From Bordetella parapertussis (GTDB lineage: Bacteria; Pseudomonadota; Gammaproteobacteria; Burkholderiales; Burkholderiaceae_C), in NCBI GenBank assembly GCA_945878355.1, contig CAMCTC010000014.1, forward strand, positions 1-64,000: a stretch of DNA of 64,000 nucleotides. The letters run 5' to 3'. The position numbers and the translations under genes are program-made. A model generated the notes under the pieces. It was not told the origin of the DNA, did not search any database, and saw only the letters and a program-made list of their open reading frames with translations. Below, in pieces: positions 36,315-44,779 of this stretch (its first letter is position 1; the number at the start of each line of letters is the position of its first letter).

Positions 36315-36971
36315 ATGATCACGCTCTGCGGCTTCAGCGTTTCGAACTACTACAACAAGGTCAAGCTGGCCTTGCTGGAAAAAGGCATTCCGTTCAAGGA
36401 GGAGCTGGTGATGACCGGCTCCAGCGCCGAGACCGTGCTCAGCGCGACGCCGCTGGGCAAGGTGCCGTTCATCCGCACCGAGCAGGGCGTGCTGTGCGAA
36501 AGCCAGGTGATCAACGACTACCTGGAAGCGGCCTATCCCGCGCAGCCCTTGGTCCCGGCGGACCCGTTCGCCGCGGCCAAGGTTCGCGAACTGTGCACCT
36601 TCATCGAAATGCACCTTGAGTTGGTCGCTCGCGAGCTCTACAAGCAAGCGTTCTTCGGTGGCACGGTCAGCGAAGAGACCCAAGATCGGGTGCGCAAGCA
36701 ACTGGCCAAGAGCATTCCCGCGTTCAAGCGCCTGGCCAAGTTCGGGCCCTATGTGGCGGGCGACAGCTTCACGCTGGCCGACTGCGCGGCCTATGTGAGC
36801 CTGCCGCTGGTGGCCCTGGCCACCAAGAAGGTGCTGGGCGAGGACATGCTGGCTGCCGGCGGCATCGACTGGAAAGCCTACGCCGCGGTGGTCGGCGCGC
36901 GCCCGCATGCGCAGAAGGTGGATGCCGACAAGAAGGCCGACGCCGCCCGCATGGCCGCCAAGCCGGTCTGA
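36315..36971 (+). CDS. Glutathione S-transferase
   Basis: A 218-residue cytosolic enzyme starting at ATG 36315, seven bases after GAGGAG. The N-terminal thioredoxin-like domain has Leu-Cys-Gly-Phe-Ser-Val-Ser-Asn-Tyr-Tyr-Asn-Lys-Val-Lys-Leu-Ala-Leu. Then come Gly-Lys-Val-Pro-Phe-Ile, with the cis-proline, and Glu-Ser-Gln-Val-Ile-Asn-Asp-Tyr-Leu-Glu for glutathione binding. The C-terminal half is helical with Phe-Thr-Leu-Ala-Asp-Cys-Ala. The substrate is unknown. Confidence 0.93.
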   Translation: MITLCGFSVSNYYNKVKLALLEKGIPFKEELVMTGSSAETVLSATPLGKVPFIRTEQGVLCESQVINDYLEAAYPAQPLVPADPFAAAKVRELCTFIEMHLELVARELYKQAFFGGTVSEETQDRVRKQLAKSIPAFKRLAKFGPYVAGDSFTLADCAAYVSLPLVALATKKVLGEDMLAAGGIDWKAYAAVVGARPHAQKVDADKKADAARMAAKPV

Positions 36972-36990
36972 CCCGGACGACGCTGCGCGC

Positions 36991-37857
36991 TCAGGCGGGT
37001 TGCGCGCCGGCGTCCCGCGCAACTGCGGCAAGCCGCAGCGTCACTTCCTTGCGGTAGCGGTTGAGCTCCTGCACGCTGGCAAAGCTGCGTTCCATCAGCA
37101 GGCTCATGTTGTGCAGGATGCGCTCGACGACCTTGTTCTCCCAGACGCTGTCGAACTGGATCTGCTGGTCCAGCCAATGTTCGAGCCAGGCCGGGTCGGG
37201 AAGTCGGCTTTGCACCGTGTCGCGCGGGAACAGCGCCTGGTTGACATGCAGATTGGTAGGGTGCAGCGCCTGCGCGGTGCGCCGAGCACTGGCCATCAAC
37301 ACGCCGACCTTGGCGAAGGCGGCGCGCGCCTCGTCGCCAAACTTCGTCAGCGCGCGCTTCATGTAGCGCAGGTAGGCGCCGCCGTGGCGAGCTTCGTCGC
37401 GCGCCAGGGTTTCGTAGATCTGCCGGATCACCGGCTCGGTGTGCCACTCTGCGGCACGCCGATACCAGTGGTTCAAGCGGATCTCACCGCAAAAGTGCAG
37501 CATCAAGGTCTCCAGCGCCGGCGCCGGGTCAAACTCAAAGCGCACCTCGTGCAGCTCGGCTTCGGTGGGCACCAACTCGGGCCGAAAGCGGCGCAGGTAT
37601 TCCATCAATACCAGCGAGTGCTTCTGCTCCTCGAAGAACCACACGCTCATGAAAGCCGAGAAATCGCTGTCATCGCGGTTGTCGCGCAGGAACATCTCGG
37701 TGGCCGGCAGCGCCGCCCACTCGGTGATGGCATTCATCTTGATGGTCTGAGCCTGGGCATCGCTGAGCTGGCTGGGGTCGAAGCTGGCCCACGCGATGTC
37801 GCTGTCCATGTTCCAACGCACGGCTTCGAGCTGCTTGAAGAGTTCGGGGTAAAGCAT
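36991..37857 (-). CDS. Ferritin-like di-iron protein
   Basis: A 288-residue helical protein. Two Glu-x-x-His pairs typical of ferritin-like di-iron bundles are visible: Trp-Phe-Phe-Glu-Glu-Gln-Lys-His near residue 75 and Ala-Arg-Asp-Glu-Ala-Arg-His-Gly near residue 155, with further acidic helix positions upstream. The length and spacing resemble acyl-ACP desaturase-like proteins, but no substrate motif is clear. Its role could be oxidation of a lipid or other small molecule. It is convergent with the GST gene and upstream of a tandem repeat region. Confidence 0.75.
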   Translation of the reverse strand: MLYPELFKQLEAVRWNMDSDIAWASFDPSQLSDAQAQTIKMNAITEWAALPATEMFLRDNRDDSDFSAFMSVWFFEEQKHSLVLMEYLRRFRPELVPTEAELHEVRFEFDPAPALETLMLHFCGEIRLNHWYRRAAEWHTEPVIRQIYETLARDEARHGGAYLRYMKRALTKFGDEARAAFAKVGVLMASARRTAQALHPTNLHVNQALFPRDTVQSRLPDPAWLEHWLDQQIQFDSVWENKVVERILHNMSLLMERSFASVQELNRYRKEVTLRLAAVARDAGAQPA

Positions 37858-37910
37858 CGCTGTCTTTCGGGAATCGATGGCGGGATTCTAGGCCGGGTAC
37901 CTGCGCAAGT

Positions 37911-38168
37911 CCTGTCTCTTCCAGGTCTGCCTCAGGGGCTTGCCCGCTCGTAGGCGGGCAGAGCCTTCGGCTGACTGGGGACAGGACGCAGGTTCCGCCT
38001 CTTCCAGGTCCGCCTCAGGAGCTTGCCCGCTCGTAGGCGGGCAGAGCCTTCGGCTGGCTGGGACAGGACGCAGGTCCTGTCTCTTCCAGGTCTGCCTCAG
38101 GAGCTTGCCCGCTCGTAGGCGGGCAGAGCCTTCGGCTGGCTGGGGACAGGACGCAGGTCCTGTCCCCA
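37911..38168. repeat. Three tandem 82-83 bp intergenic repeats with hairpins
   Basis: The unit, beginning near CTCTTCCAGG, recurs at about 37916, 37999 and 38081 with periods of 83 and 82 bp and few differences. Each unit contains TGCCCGC-TCGTAG-GCGGGCA and AGCC-TTC-GGCT hairpins. The last is closed by a 12 bp perfect inverted repeat, TGGGGACAGGAC at 38141-38152 with its complement at 38157-38168. The block fills the gap between the ferritin-like gene and corA and carries no gene. The end hairpin may also end corA transcripts, though no T run follows. Confidence 0.85.
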
Positions 38169-38176
38169 GTCCAGCC

Positions 38177-39139
38177 TCAGCGCAGCCAGCCCTTGCGACG
38201 GAAATAGATGAACGGCGCCGCCACAGACGCCACCATCAGCGCCAGCGCGAACGGGTAGCCCCAAGGCTGGTCAAGCTCGGGCATGGACTTGAAGTTCATG
38301 CCGTAGATGCTGGCGATCAACGTGGGTGGCAGCAGCGCCACGCTGGCCACTGAGAAGATCTTGATGACCTTGTTCTGGTTGATGTTGATGAAACCGACCG
38401 TGGCGTCCATCAGGAAGTTGATCTTGTCGAACACAAAAGCCGTGTGCGAATCGAGCGAATCGATGTCGCGCAAGATCTGCCTTGCCTCCTCGAACTGTTC
38501 GGCACTGAGCATGCGGCTGCGCATCATGAAACTCACCGCACGCCGGGTGTCCATCACGTTGCGCCGGATGCGACCGTTGAGGTCTTCCTCCTTGGCAATC
38601 GCGCCGAGCGCAGCGCCAGCGGCTTCGTCGTCCACCTGCTGCTTGAGCACCCTGGCGCTGACCCTTTCCAGGCTGTCGTAAATCCCTTCTAGCGCATCAG
38701 CCGAGTACTCGGCATCGGCATCGTAGAGCTTGAGCAGCACGTCCTTGGCGTCACCAATCATCGCGGGGATGCGCCGTGCCCGCAGCCGTAGCAGACGGAA
38801 TACCGGCAGGTCTTCACCGTGGACCGAGAACAGCACCCCGTCCTTGAGAATGAAGGCCACCCGAACGTTGCGCGGGGTCACGTCATCGTCGATCAGGAAG
38901 TCGGAGCGTATGTGCAGTTCGCCGTTGTCTTCCTCGTAGAAGCGCGCCGACTCCTCCAGATCGTCATCGACGATGTTGTCTGGAATCAGCAGGCCGAATC
39001 GCGCAGCGATCCAGCCTTTTTCGACCGCCAAAGGAGACTCGAGGTCGACCCACACCGGCCGCACTTCGATCAGCATCGCGGGGTTGTCGATCTCTTGCTG
39101 CACCAGCCGGCCTTGGACCAGCGTGAAGACATTGAGCAT
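38177..39139 (-). CDS. corA: CorA-family magnesium/cobalt transporter
   Basis: A 320-residue inner-membrane ion channel. A large cytoplasmic alpha/beta domain with a long helix precedes two C-terminal membrane helices. The signature Tyr-Gly-Met-Asn stands at the end of the first, followed by the short outer loop Met-Pro-Glu-Leu and a second helix ending in basic residues (Arg-Arg-Lys-Gly-Trp-Leu-Arg). This fits a pentameric CorA Mg2+ channel. Confidence 0.93.
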   Translation of the reverse strand: MLNVFTLVQGRLVQQEIDNPAMLIEVRPVWVDLESPLAVEKGWIAARFGLLIPDNIVDDDLEESARFYEEDNGELHIRSDFLIDDDVTPRNVRVAFILKDGVLFSVHGEDLPVFRLLRLRARRIPAMIGDAKDVLLKLYDADAEYSADALEGIYDSLERVSARVLKQQVDDEAAGAALGAIAKEEDLNGRIRRNVMDTRRAVSFMMRSRMLSAEQFEEARQILRDIDSLDSHTAFVFDKINFLMDATVGFININQNKVIKIFSVASVALLPPTLIASIYGMNFKSMPELDQPWGYPFALALMVASVAAPFIYFRRKGWLR

Positions 39140-39341
39140 GAGGAGTTCCAGGGCTGGGCGGCAACCCGCGAAGGGCTAGCCACAATGATCCGGGGAATAA
39201 GGGCCTGCAAACCGCCTCACTCCAGATCCAGCCTGGCGTGGACGGTCACCGAGGGTGACTGGGGTCCAATGCGTTGCTCCTGAGAAACAAGACCATCATT
39301 ATCTCACCGGCACTCGAGGCGAAGAGGCGAAACCGACCCGG

Positions 39342-39713
39342 TCAGGCGCAAGGCAGCAGCCGCTCGATGGACTCGATCAGCTGCAGCGGGCTGAATGGCT
39401 TGGCGAGGTACGCATCAGCGCCAGCCTTTGTGCCGGCCTCGAAGTCTTGGAGCTGGCTGCGGGCCGACAGCAGCACAACCTTGGTCTGCCGCAGCGCGGG
39501 ATCGGCGCGAACGCGGGCACAGACCGCCAATCCATCCAATTCGCCCGGCATCATCACATCCAGCAGGATCAAATCGGGTGCGATTTCGATCGCCTTGCGC
39601 AGACCCTCGACCCCATTGACGGCCTCGTGGATGTCGTAATCTTCGAGTTCGAGGGTCATGCGGATCAGCTTGCGGATGTCAGCCTGATCTTCAACGATCA
39701 GCAATCGTTTCAT
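39342..39713 (-). CDS. Single-domain (CheY-like) response regulator
   Basis: A 123-residue receiver domain with Glu8/Asp9, phospho-acceptor Asp52 (Leu-Leu-Asp-Val-Met-Met-Pro-Gly), the Ser switch in Leu-Leu-Ser-Ala and the conserved Lys in Ala-Lys-Pro-Phe. It has no output domain. No kinase is adjacent; another response regulator lies 117 bp upstream on the same strand, so the two may share a pathway. Confidence 0.92.
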   Translation of the reverse strand: MKRLLIVEDQADIRKLIRMTLELEDYDIHEAVNGVEGLRKAIEIAPDLILLDVMMPGELDGLAVCARVRADPALRQTKVVLLSARSQLQDFEAGTKAGADAYLAKPFSPLQLIESIERLLPCA

Positions 39714-39830
39714 CGCCGAGGCTCCGGAGAATTCTTCGCTGACGCGGTCTGTCGCTTGCCATCATGGTGATCCAGCACCTCGATTAATCAACATTGCCAG
39801 ACCCGGATCACAAGTTCCAGCGCAGCGCAC

Positions 39831-40457
39831 TCACGTGACAGCCGCCAACGAGGCGGTTCGGCCTCGCATCAATGACTCCAACTCGTCGAAGGGCAAAGGC
39901 TTGCGAAACACCCTCACACCTTCGGGCAGACCGCCGCGGCGCCCGATTTCCTCAGCCGTCAGCGCCGTCACCACCACGATCTCCATGTCATCGAATGCTG
40001 AGGCGACCGTGCGCAGCGAGGCGATCATCTTGAAGCCATCCATGCCCGGCATGTTGAGGTCGGTCATCAGCAAATCAGGCGGTTGCTGCCCGATCAGGAG
40101 CAAGGCCTCGAAACCATTGCCTGCGGGGGTCACGATCACCGGCAACTCCCAGCTGTCGATCATCATGACGAACAGCCTGAGCAACTCGGGCTCATCCTCG
40201 ACCACCATCACCCGAAGCCGCGCATCGGCCTGCCCCACAACAGGCAGGTAGGTCGAATCGTCTGACAGCGCTATTCGACGCTGCCCCATCAGGCGCTCTA
40301 CCGCTTGACGGGAAATCCTCCGATGTCCACCTGCCGTCTTCCAGGCGGGCAGTACACCCGCTTCGACCCACAGTTGGATCGTGCGTAAGGCCACCCCCAA
40401 GCGCTCAGCTGCCTCACGGGTCGACAAGACATCGTCATTCGTCGCGCTTTTTCTCAT
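39831..40457 (-). CDS. Response regulator with an N-terminal MerR/excisionase-type helix-turn-helix
   Basis: A 208-residue protein from ATG 40457. Residues 10-58 are a DNA-binding module of the excisionase/MerR type (Ser-Thr-Arg-Glu-Ala-Ala-Glu-Arg-Leu-Gly-Val, then Thr-Ile-Gln-Leu-Trp, then Gly-Gly-His-Arg-Arg-Ile). Residues 80-205 are a receiver with Glu87-Asp88-Glu89, phospho-acceptor Asp133 (Leu-Met-Thr-Asp-Leu-Asn-Met-Pro) and Lys in Arg-Lys-Pro-Leu. The order, DNA-binding part first and receiver second, is the reverse of most regulators. No kinase is nearby. It could answer a hybrid kinase elsewhere. Confidence 0.85.
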   Translation of the reverse strand: MRKSATNDDVLSTREAAERLGVALRTIQLWVEAGVLPAWKTAGGHRRISRQAVERLMGQRRIALSDDSTYLPVVGQADARLRVMVVEDEPELLRLFVMMIDSWELPVIVTPAGNGFEALLLIGQQPPDLLMTDLNMPGMDGFKMIASLRTVASAFDDMEIVVVTALTAEEIGRRGGLPEGVRVFRKPLPFDELESLMRGRTASLAAVT

Positions 40458-40836
40458 GCTGCTGCGAAAACATGTACCCCGATGAAGATGGCGCAGGCCA
40501 ATCGGCATGCGCAGAAGAACGGGAAAGCAACCAAACGCTCAACAATCGCGGTCAGTTTCGGATCCACGACCAACTACTGCACTCTACCGCGTTTATGCAG
40601 CGCTAGGTCGATTCGCGTGGCACCTGTTGAAAATTACAGCCAAATGCGGCGGCAAGTGGCCAGCCAGGATCCGGCGCCACAAGCGGGCCGAGGTCATCGA
40701 GTTGACAAAGATAGCGTTACGCACTTGTCACGGGCCCGAAAACAGGTGCACACTGGACCTGGGCGATGAGCCAAGCTGCGGCGGCCAACCATCGCGGCTC
40801 GCCCAGTTTCCGACAACCTCTTGAAAGGACGATCCG
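40458..40836. other. Intergenic region upstream of hpf
   Basis: A 379 bp gap between a leftward regulator gene and the rightward hpf. One open frame crosses it, but it shows no family motif and I take it as non-coding. It holds a perfect TTGACA at 40702-40707 as a -35 candidate, but no good -10 at the right distance. GAAAGGA at about 40823-40829 lies just before hpf. rpoN, the usual neighbour of hpf, is absent. Confidence 0.4.
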
Positions 40837-41178
40837 ATGAACCTGACGATCAGCGGACACCATCTGGACGTGACACCGGCCCTGCGCGAGTACGTGCTGA
40901 GCAAACTGGATCGGGTCACTAGGCACTTTGATCAGGTGGTCGACATCAGTGTTCTGCTGACAGTCGAGAAACTCAAGGAGAAAGAGCGACGGCAGAAAGC
41001 CGAAGTGACACTCCATGTCAAGGGAAAGGACATTTTTGTCGAGCAATCTCACGAAGATCTCTACGCGGCCATCGATCAACTGATGGACAAGCTTGATCGC
41101 CAAGTCTGCCGCCACAAGGACAAGTTGCAAGACCATCACCACCCAGCGGCAAAGCGCTTGGATACCGATCTGGTCTGA
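40837..41178 (+). CDS. hpf: Ribosome hibernation promoting factor, short form
   Basis: A 113-residue protein of the HPF/RaiA family that binds the 30S decoding centre and drives 100S dimers in starvation. It starts with [10 protein letters not shown] and has Tyr-Val-Leu-Ser-Lys-Leu-Asp-Arg. The conserved Ala-x-Val-Thr-Leu-His-Val-Lys-Gly strand follows, then Asp-Leu-Tyr-Ala-Ala-Ile-Asp and a basic, histidine-rich end. It lacks the long C-terminal dimerisation domain, so it is a short HPF, as in E. coli. A strong terminator follows. Confidence 0.94.
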   Translation: MNLTISGHHLDVTPALREYVLSKLDRVTRHFDQVVDISVLLTVEKLKEKERRQKAEVTLHVKGKDIFVEQSHEDLYAAIDQLMDKLDRQVCRHKDKLQDHHHPAAKRLDTDLV

Positions 41179-41193
41179 GCCAGACTTCATAGC

Positions 41194-41221
41194 ACGGCCC
41201 CCAGAGGGGGCCGTTTTCTTT
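41194..41221 (+). terminator. Rho-independent terminator after hpf
   Basis: ACGGCCCCC at 41194-41202 pairs perfectly with GGGGGCCGT at 41206-41214 around an AGA loop and is followed by TTTCTTT. This is a textbook intrinsic terminator 15 bases past the hpf stop, and it separates hpf from ptsN. Confidence 0.92.
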
Positions 41222-41280
41222 CGCGGGCATGGCAGCAACTGAGGCATCGTAACAACAGCACAACGATCCCGTGCTTGCTT

Positions 41281-41311
41281 GCATTGCGGTGCAGCAATGC
41301 GTTTCTATAAT
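41281..41311 (+). promoter_or_regulatory. Probable ptsN-hprK promoter with an overlapping palindrome
   Basis: A perfect TATAAT lies at 41306-41311, with TTGCGG at 41284-41289 as a -35 at 16 bp. GCATTGC (41281-41287) and GCAATGC (41294-41300) form a perfect 7 bp inverted repeat over the -35 and spacer, placed where a repressor would block RNA polymerase. ptsN starts 67 bp downstream behind GGGGGGAAC. Confidence 0.65.
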
Positions 41312-41377
41312 CATATTTCTGTCACATGACCCGTTGTTGCGCCGCCTCAGAAGCGGCAAGCAAACGGGGGGAACGTC

Positions 41378-41848
41378 ATGAACCGCCTCACCGCCATCTT
41401 GCCCGCTACCAATGTGTTGGTTGGCATCGAAGCCACCAGCAAGAAGCGTGTCTTCGAGCACGCTGGCGTGCTGTTCGAAAACCACCACGCGATTGCCCGG
41501 GCCACGATCACCGACAACCTCTTCGCTCGCGAGCGATTGGGCTCGACGGGTCTGGGCCACGGCGTTGCGATCCCGCACGGCCGCATCAAAGGCCTGAAGA
41601 ATCCGTTGGCGGCGGTGATGCGGGTCGCTCAACCGATTCCCTTCGACGCCCCCGACGACGAGCCGGTCAGCTTGCTGATCTTCCTGCTGGTGCCCGAGGC
41701 AGCCACCCAGCGACACCTCGAAATACTGTCCGAGATCGCCGAAATGCTGTCAGACCGCGACTTGCGCGAGCGCCTCAAACTGGCAGAGGATGCATCGGCG
41801 CTGCACAAGCTGATCGCCGATTGGGCGCCGCTGAAGTCCGCAGCATGA
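41378..41848 (+). CDS. ptsN: Nitrogen-PTS enzyme IIA (EIIA-Ntr)
   Basis: A 156-residue phosphoacceptor of the nitrogen PTS. The phosphorylated residue is His67 in [18 protein letters not shown] and Leu-Leu-Val-Pro-Glu-Ala-like stretches fit the EIIA fold. It relays phosphate from NPr/HPr to control potassium uptake and stress responses. It leads directly into hprK, 31 bases later. Confidence 0.95.
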   Translation: MNRLTAILPATNVLVGIEATSKKRVFEHAGVLFENHHAIARATITDNLFARERLGSTGLGHGVAIPHGRIKGLKNPLAAVMRVAQPIPFDAPDDEPVSLLIFLLVPEAATQRHLEILSEIAEMLSDRDLRERLKLAEDASALHKLIADWAPLKSAA

Positions 41849-41879
41849 GCGCAGCCACTGGCAGCGCGACGGGCAGCCA

Positions 41880-42830
41880 ATGAAACCGACATCGATCAGC
41901 GCCGAGGCGCTGTTCGAGGCCCACCGCGAGTTGCTGCGCTGGGAGTGGATCGCCGGTCATGCCCATCCTGAGCGGCGCTTCGACGAAGCAGCCGTTCGCG
42001 ATGCCCAATCGGCCGCCGACTTGGTCGGCTATCTCAACTACATCCACCCCTACCGGGTTCAAATCGTCGGCCGGCGCGAGGTGGCGTACCTTTCTCAATC
42101 GACGCCTGAAGACCAAGAACGCAGGATATCGCGCATCGTCACGCTTGAGCCACCGGTGCTGATCGCTGCCGATGGCGTCACACCACCCGTGCGCTTGGTC
42201 GCCATGTGCGATCGCGCCGAGATTCCATTGTTTGTCACCGCCGACTCTGCCGGCCACGTGATCGACATCGTTCGAACCTACCTGGCGCAACTCTTCGCTG
42301 ATCGCCTGACCCGCCACGGCGTGTTCATGGACATCCTCGGCCTGGGCGTGTTGCTGACCGGCGAGTCAGGGCTGGGAAAGAGCGAGCTAGGGCTGGAGCT
42401 GATCTCGCGAGGCCATGGCTTGGTCGCCGACGACGCAGTGGATTTCTACAAGATCTCGCAAAGCGCGCTCGAAGGTCGCTGTCCGGACCTGCTGCTCAAC
42501 CTGCTGGAGGTGCGCGGCATCGGCCTGCTCGACATCCGGGCAATCTTCGGCGAGACCGCGGTGCGACGCAAGATGCGGCTCAAGCTGATCGTCCACCTAG
42601 TGCGTAAGGAGACGATGGAGCGTGAATTCGAACGCCTGCCCTACGAACCGCTGTACGAGGACATCATGGGCATCCCAGTGCGCAAGGCGGTGATCACAGT
42701 GGATGCCGGTCGCAACTTGGCGGTGCTGGTAGAAGCGGCGGTTCGCAACACCATCCTGCAGTTGCGCGGCATCGACACCTACCAGGAGTTCATCGAACGC
42801 CATCAGCGGGCGATGCAGCGCGATGCGTGA
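41880..42830 (+). CDS. hprK: HPr kinase/phosphorylase
   Basis: A 316-residue enzyme that phosphorylates or dephosphorylates HPr on serine. The Walker A loop Gly-Glu-Ser-Gly-Leu-Gly-Lys-Ser lies at residues 161-168. The signature [10 protein letters not shown] and the later Ala-Val-Arg-Arg-Lys are intact. In proteobacteria HprK usually acts within an incomplete PTS that regulates rather than transports. It follows ptsN on the same strand; the start overlaps no gene. Confidence 0.96.
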   Translation: MKPTSISAEALFEAHRELLRWEWIAGHAHPERRFDEAAVRDAQSAADLVGYLNYIHPYRVQIVGRREVAYLSQSTPEDQERRISRIVTLEPPVLIAADGVTPPVRLVAMCDRAEIPLFVTADSAGHVIDIVRTYLAQLFADRLTRHGVFMDILGLGVLLTGESGLGKSELGLELISRGHGLVADDAVDFYKISQSALEGRCPDLLLNLLEVRGIGLLDIRAIFGETAVRRKMRLKLIVHLVRKETMEREFERLPYEPLYEDIMGIPVRKAVITVDAGRNLAVLVEAAVRNTILQLRGIDTYQEFIERHQRAMQRDA

Positions 42831-42859
42831 GCAGGATCGGCCGGCAGCCCTCAAACCTG

Positions 42860-43288
42860 CTATTTGCCGCGGCGCTCGCAGTCAGACTTGATACAAACCG
42901 CGTAAAGTGACAGCGCGTGATCCTGCAGGTCAAACCCACGCGCTGCAGCCACCGCGCGCTGGCGTTGTTCGATCTCCGCATCAAAGAACTCTTCGACCCG
43001 CCCGCAAGTCAGGCAGACCAGGTGGTCGTGGTGCTGGCCTTCGTTCAGTTCGAACACCGATTTGCCCGATTCGAAGTGGCTGCGAGACAGCAGTCCCGCC
43101 TGCTCGAACTGCATCAGCACGCGGTAGACCGTCGCCAGCCCGACATCGGCGCCGTCTTGCAACAAGGCCTTGAACACATCCTCGGCAGTCATATGCCGTT
43201 GCGCGGTGCGCTGGAAGACTTCGAGGACCTTGATGCGCGGCAGCGTGGCCTTCAGGCCGCTGCTCTTGAGTTCGTCGGCATGCGTCAT
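42860..43288 (-). CDS. fur: Ferric uptake regulator Fur
   Basis: A 142-residue iron-responsive repressor. Start ATG 43288 gives the usual length; the longer frame reads into the bamE upstream region. The winged helix spans about residues 12-85 (Thr-Ala-Glu-Asp-Val-Phe-Lys-Ala-Leu, then Ala-Thr-Val-Tyr-Arg-Val-Leu). The metal region has Glu-Gly-Gln-His-His-Asp-His-Leu-Val-Cys-Leu-Thr-Cys-Gly, with a second Cys-x4-Cys near the end. It is divergent from bamE with about 100 bp between, the usual betaproteobacterial arrangement. Confidence 0.96.
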   Translation of the reverse strand: MTHADELKSSGLKATLPRIKVLEVFQRTAQRHMTAEDVFKALLQDGADVGLATVYRVLMQFEQAGLLSRSHFESGKSVFELNEGQHHDHLVCLTCGRVEEFFDAEIEQRQRAVAAARGFDLQDHALSLYAVCIKSDCERRGK

Positions 43289-43391
43289 GGAGGGCCCGGC
43301 AGGCGCGGCAGGGTGGATGGCTAGAATTGCCGAATCATATCCAGCTGCATGGCGCACGCCCTGTGCCAACGCAGTCCTCACCTCACACAGC

Positions 43392-43970
43392 ATGGCAGGC
43401 CAATTGACAATCCACCCCCTTGCTCGCCGCGCTGGCTCCCTGACGCTGCTGTTGGTGATGGTCGGCTGTTCGTCGCTGCCTTCGATGCCCTCACTGCCTT
43501 CACTGCCATCCCTGACAGCGGGCGGTGACCTGCTGGGTTTCATCAAGCCCTATCGGATGGACATCGTGCAGGGCAATGTGGTAACCCGCGAGCAAGCCGC
43601 GATGGTCAAACCCGGCATGTCCAGGGCACAGGTTCGAGACATCCTCGGCTCGCCGATGCTGACCGATGTGTTCCACGCTGATCGCTGGGACTACGTGTTC
43701 ACGATCTTGCGTCCCGGCACCGAACCGCAGCGCCGGGCCATCGTCGCGCTGTTCAAAGGCGACAAGCTGGAGCGGCTGGATTCGCCCGAGCTGCCCAGCG
43801 AGCAGGAGTTCGTGGCCTCGATCAGCCGCACCCGACCCCGGATCGCTGCGCCGCTGCTTGAACTCACGCCCGAGCAGAAGCAGGCCCTGCCGCCCCCGCC
43901 CAAACCCGCCGCCGAACCGGTGTTGCCAATGGGCGCCGTGCGCAGCTACCCGCCGCTAGAACCGTCATGA
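43392..43970 (+). CDS. bamE: Outer-membrane assembly lipoprotein BamE
   Basis: A 192-residue lipoprotein of the BAM complex that inserts outer-membrane proteins. Start ATG 43392. The lipobox ends at Cys26 (Val-Met-Val-Gly-Cys). A short run of Pro-Ser-Leu/Met repeats follows, then the SmpA/OmlA domain with [15 protein letters not shown] and Val-Arg-Asp-Ile-Leu-Gly-Ser-Pro. It is longer than E. coli BamE (113) through a Pro-rich tail. It overlaps dapB by four bases. Confidence 0.94.
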   Translation: MAGQLTIHPLARRAGSLTLLLVMVGCSSLPSMPSLPSLPSLTAGGDLLGFIKPYRMDIVQGNVVTREQAAMVKPGMSRAQVRDILGSPMLTDVFHADRWDYVFTILRPGTEPQRRAIVALFKGDKLERLDSPELPSEQEFVASISRTRPRIAAPLLELTPEQKQALPPPPKPAAEPVLPMGAVRSYPPLEPS

Positions 43971-44779
43971 GCGACAGCCGCCTGCGCATCGCGATTGCCG
44001 GCGCCTCCGGCCGTATGGGCCGCATGCTGATCGAAGCCGTGCTGGCAGCACCCGACTGCTTGCTGGCCGGCGCCCTCGACATCGCCGACAGTCCGGCTTT
44101 GGGTCAGGACGCCGGCGCGTTCGCTGGCCGCAGCACCGGCGTGGCGATCACCAGCGACCTGCGCCAAGGCCTGGCCCAGGCCCAACTGCTGATCGACTTC
44201 ACCCGCCCCGAAGGCACGCTGGCGCATCTGGCCGTTTGCCGCGCGCTCGGCGTCAAGGCGGTGATCGGCACCACCGGCTTCACGCCGGCCCAGAAGGCCG
44301 AGATCACCGACCATGCCGGCCAGATCGCGCTGATGATGGCGCCCAACATGAGCGTGGGCGTCAACGTGATGCTCAAGCTGCTCGACCAAGCCGCGCGTGC
44401 GCTGAACACCGGTTACGACATCGAGGTGATCGAGGCCCATCACCGCCACAAAGTGGATGCGCCCAGCGGCACCGCGCTGCAGATCGGCGAGGTGCTGGCG
44501 CATGCACTGGGCCGCGACCTGAAGGATTGCGCGGTCTATGCCCGCCACGGCGTGACCGGCGAGCGCGACCCGTCGAGCATCGGCTTTGCCATCATCCGCG
44601 GCGGCGACATCGTCGGCGACCACACCGTGCTGTTCGCCGGCACCGGCGAGCGCATCGAAATCAGCCACAAGAGCTCCAGCCGCGCCACTTATGCCCAAGG
44701 CAGTTTGCGGGCCGCGCGATTCCTGGCCAGCCGAGACCGTGGGCTGTTCGACATGAACGACGTGCTCGGACTGGCGTGA
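43967..44779 (+). CDS. dapB: 4-hydroxy-tetrahydrodipicolinate reductase DapB
   Basis: A 270-residue enzyme of lysine and diaminopimelate synthesis. The NAD(P) loop Ile-Ala-Gly-Ala-Ser-Gly-Arg-Met-Gly is at the N-terminus. [16 protein letters not shown] and the catalytic [15 protein letters not shown] follow. It overlaps bamE (ATGA) and its last base is the first of the exbB-like start. Confidence 0.97.
   Translation: MSDSRLRIAIAGASGRMGRMLIEAVLAAPDCLLAGALDIADSPALGQDAGAFAGRSTGVAITSDLRQGLAQAQLLIDFTRPEGTLAHLAVCRALGVKAVIGTTGFTPAQKAEITDHAGQIALMMAPNMSVGVNVMLKLLDQAARALNTGYDIEVIEAHHRHKVDAPSGTALQIGEVLAHALGRDLKDCAVYARHGVTGERDPSSIGFAIIRGGDIVGDHTVLFAGTGERIEISHKSSSRATYAQGSLRAARFLASRDRGLFDMNDVLGLA

Noticed and set aside
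37911..38168. CRISPR array
   Set aside because: Units are 82-83 bp, nearly identical through their whole length, with no unique spacers and no cas genes.
40618..40632. Sigma54 promoter at TGGCAC before hpf
   Set aside because: The GC pair needed at -12 is missing at the right distance.
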